Part shown: piece after piece, positions 62,018-64,000 of the stretch
How the letters are laid out: each line of letters starts with the position of its first letter
Numbering within the stretch: the first letter of the stretch is position 1
From: JABDKJ01 sp964609215
Lineage (GTDB): Bacteria > Bacteroidota > Bacteroidia > Flavobacteriales_D > JABDKJ01
NCBI GenBank assembly: GCA_964609215.1
Contig: CAZSQZ010000011.1
Coordinates: 54,857 to 118,856 of the forward strand
Length of the DNA stretch: 64,000 nt
Direction: 5' to 3'
Position numbers and translations under genes: made by a program
Notes under the pieces: generated by a model
What the model was told of the DNA's origin: nothing
The model's database searches: none
Seen by the model: the letters and a program-made list of their open reading frames with translations, nothing else

Positions 62018-62956
62018 ATGTTTTCAGAACCAATTGACATTCCCATAGAAAAAATTGAAAGTGCAAAAGCTGCCGAAAAAGGTGTTGAACTCTTTATGAA
62101 AAGGGATGACCTTATTCATACGGAAATCTCGGGTAACAAATGGAGAAAGTTGAAATACAATTTGCTAAAAGCAAAGTCTCAAAATAAAAAAATGATCATC
62201 ACTTTAGGAGGAGCGTATTCTAACCACATTGCTGCAACTGCAGCCTTGGGAAAAGAGTTTGGAATAAAGACTAAAGGAATCATTCGTGGTGATGAGTTTA
62301 AGGAACTGAATTCTACCTTAAAAAAAGCAGAGGCGAATGGTATGGAATTAGAGTTCATTTCTAGGGAACACTATGCAGAACGAAACGAAGATTGGTTCAA
62401 ACAGGAAGTCTTAGAAAGACATGAACAAGCTCTTTTCGTTCCTGAGGGAGGTGCTAATTATTTGGGTATGCAAGGCTGTGCGGAAATCGTTCAGGAAATA
62501 AATCTAGACTTCGATTATATCTGTACCTCGGCTGGAACTGGGACAACCGCCAGTGGTCTCTCTATGGGATTAAAAGAAAATCAAAGACTATTAATTTTCC
62601 CGTCTTTAAAAGGTGCTTCTTTCTTACATGATGAAATAGAAAAACAATTGTATTGGGCATTATTGGATGAGGAATCGGCAAAAGAACAAAGTGAGAAAAG
62701 CACCTTATTTTTAGATTATCACTTTGGAGGATATGCAAAGGTTAATATCGAGTTGATTGAGTTTATGCGTTCATTTTACGCTAAGACTCAAATAAAATTA
62801 GACCCTGTTTATACAGCAAAAATGGTTTTTGGTGTCTATGACCTGATTGAAAAAAATTATTTTAAAAAAGGTAATAAACTTGTTTTACTTCATACAGGAG
62901 GTCTTCAAGGTATAAGAGGGATTGAAACGATAATAAAAGAAAAAATATACGCTTAA
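62018..62956 (+). CDS. PLP-dependent ACC deaminase/D-cysteine desulfhydrase family
   Basis: A 312-residue fold-type II PLP enzyme. 'LFMKRDDLIHTEISGNKWRKLKY' (Lys in GNK binds PLP), 'TLGGAYSNHIAATAALG' and 'ICTSAGTGTTASGLSMG' (phosphate-binding) are seen. Members include 1-aminocyclopropane-1-carboxylate deaminase and D-cysteine desulfhydrase; the usual Bacteroidota members are probably desulfhydrase-like. Start ATG 62018 is preferred over an extension into the DUF5522 gene. A TAAATTCG element (61993-62000) could be its promoter. Confidence 0.88.
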   Translation: MFSEPIDIPIEKIESAKAAEKGVELFMKRDDLIHTEISGNKWRKLKYNLLKAKSQNKKMIITLGGAYSNHIAATAALGKEFGIKTKGIIRGDEFKELNSTLKKAEANGMELEFISREHYAERNEDWFKQEVLERHEQALFVPEGGANYLGMQGCAEIVQEINLDFDYICTSAGTGTTASGLSMGLKENQRLLIFPSLKGASFLHDEIEKQLYWALLDEESAKEQSEKSTLFLDYHFGGYAKVNIELIEFMRSFYAKTQIKLDPVYTAKMVFGVYDLIEKNYFKKGNKLVLLHTGGLQGIRGIETIIKEKIYA

Positions 62957-63060
62957 GCATCTGTATATCAGCACTTTTAACATTTTGGTTCGAAAATTGT
63001 CATTCTTTTAGCAAATAGGCTTAGATGTCTTGTGTACATTCAAGCCGGAAAATTTGAAAC

Positions 63061-63519
63061 ATGAGAACACTTGTAATACTATTAATGTGTCTACCACTAT
63101 TTTCTTTTCAGTGCAAAAAGAAAAAAGAAATGGTAAAAAGTGAAATGGAAATGAAGTCAGAAGAAATGGAAATTCCAAAGATTAATATAGTGCGTTCTAT
63201 GCCCGGACAGACGGATCATTTCACGGTAAAGGCACTAACGATTAAAGAAAAAATATTGAAGATAGATGTGCAATATGCACATGGTGGAAAAGACAATCAT
63301 ACATTTGACCTGTATACCAATCAAATGATGATGAAAAGTATGCCACCTAAAATGAATCTTTTCTTACAACATAACGCCAATGGAGATATGGGTAAAGCCT
63401 TAAAAACAGAAAGCTTGTTTTTTGATTTAAGTCCTATAGCAGCTCCTCCTGGTCGATTGGTTCTTCTACTTAATAATTCGGAATATACGGTGGAGCTAGT
63501 AACTGAACGAAAGGAGTGA
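63061..63519 (+). CDS. Hypothetical lipoprotein
   Basis: A 152-residue protein with lipoprotein-type signal 'LVILLMCLPLFSFQC' (Cys about 18) followed by a very Lys/Glu/Met-rich linker (about 19-40) and a beta-rich domain with 'YAHGGKDNHTFDLYT', 'PPKMNLFLQHNA' and 'APPGRLVLLLNN'. The His-Asn and Met-rich patches could bind metal, but that is speculation. Family not recognised. Last complete gene of the window. Confidence 0.72.
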   Translation: MRTLVILLMCLPLFSFQCKKKKEMVKSEMEMKSEEMEIPKINIVRSMPGQTDHFTVKALTIKEKILKIDVQYAHGGKDNHTFDLYTNQMMMKSMPPKMNLFLQHNANGDMGKALKTESLFFDLSPIAAPPGRLVLLLNNSEYTVELVTERKE

Positions 63520-63639
63520 TTCATTAGATAATCCTCATCAATCAATTCGGTAAATAATATTATTTCATAAGGCTTTGTCTCAACTTCATAGTTGACCCAA
63601 GCTATATTGAGGTTTTAAATTAGAGATTTGAAATTTGAC

Positions 63640-63800
63640 ATTGAGATTTGATACCTCGACTTGCAATCGGTATGCAGATTTAAAACTCGAAATTTTTGCC
63701 CTAGGGAAATTGGAATAAATGGGCTTAATAAGTTGAACACTAATTATCTTTTTAACCTTTTAACTACAGTCAAAAGCTGGCAATCAATAAGTCTATTAAC
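63640..63800. repeat. Dispersed intergenic repeat, copy 2
   Basis: GATTTGATACCTCGACTT (about 63645-63662), then CGGTA, GATTT, CTCGAAATTT, 'GGAATAAATGGG', and AGCTGGCAAT twice (63774 and 63814), colinear with the 54506-54720 copy. No gene is seen in 63520-63950. Confidence 0.6.
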
Positions 63801-63951
63801 TCCATTCAGCCTTAAGCTGGCAATTGTATCTTAACTAAGGAACAGAAAAAATACCATCCTTCCTTGTACAATCGGATAAAGAAAACCAAATCTTCAAATA
63901 GTGATAGACCTTCTTGTTGACATTAATTTATGATAGGAACATTTATTAGTT

Positions 63952-64000
63952 ATGAATTCAAATATACATTCAATTATTATTCACTTAACTGATGGTTTAG
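63952..64000 (+). CDS. Possible start of a gene cut by the window end
   Basis: An open frame begins ATG AAT TCA AAT ATA at 63952 and stays open for 16 codons to the window edge (MNSNIHSIIIHLTDGL). It is too short to identify and could be chance. Confidence 0.2.
   Translation, partial: MNSNIHSIIIHLTDGL

Overview
This 64 kb AT-rich window is chromosomal DNA of a Bacteroidota bacterium, most likely a marine-type member of Flavobacteriales (Cryomorphaceae/Crocinitomicaceae-like; the lineage is inferred from gene content only). Evidence: type IX secretion (T9SS) C-terminal sorting domains, an Alternative Complex III (actABCDEF) respiratory operon, DUF6029/Omp28 outer-membrane genes, a DUF5522 gene, the long form of urocanase, few Shine-Dalgarno sequences, and TAnnTTTG-like promoter elements.

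Layout. 1-5507 (minus): truncated amidohydrolase lipoprotein, SDR oxidoreductase, polytopic membrane protein, lptB, tatC and kdsD, i.e. envelope and export functions. 5616-7802: recQ. 7804-12615: SpoIIM-like/DUF4129/DUF4350 membrane operon with a divergent RDD gene. 12612-16742 (plus): recX, prfB with its programmed +1 frameshift, arsC-like, fumC, alpha/beta hydrolase. 16889-26055: mgtE, hydroxyacid dehydrogenase, aspartate kinase, GNAT, a hypothetical, fbp, mfd. 26056-29365: an accessory island between mfd and a BNR-repeat gene. 29366-32647: large secreted BNR/VPS10-like protein. 32829-38745: lipoproteins, SRPBCC protein, then a TlpA-thioredoxin/DUF6029/Omp28/beta-barrel cluster. 38868-41090: small conserved gene, queG, ruvB. 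41190-52794 (minus): the complete ACIII operon followed by aa3-type oxidase subunits II and I, ending in a strong hairpin terminator. 53086-56781: SPOR protein, Ppx/GppA phosphatase, a repeat-filled intergenic region, a sigma-54-type response regulator without DNA-binding domain, a thioredoxin-like protein. 56926-59780: two tandem T9SS-secreted paralogs. 59777-63519: hutU, DUF5522, PLP-dependent deaminase, lipoprotein. The last 480 bases are mostly non-coding and carry a dispersed repeat.

How the genes work together: ActABCDEF oxidises menaquinol and passes electrons through heme-c domains to the CoxB CuA centre and the CoxA heme-copper site. TatC would export the Tat-signal-bearing ActB. KdsD (Kdo precursor) and LptB (LPS transport) belong to outer-membrane biogenesis.

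The most unusual region is 26056-29365. It holds a small membrane protein, a Fic protein with a C-terminal winged-helix-like region and a perfect 13-bp-arm palindrome abutting its start codon, and a second small membrane/coiled-coil protein. Each membrane gene is preceded by the same roughly 100-bp leader. The 3' end of the neighbouring BNR gene is duplicated, about 10% diverged but almost unchanged in protein sequence, on the far side of the last cassette. This looks like stepwise capture of gene cassettes, with the incoming DNA bringing its own copy of the target gene's 3' end. No CRISPR array, rRNA or convincing tRNA was seen.
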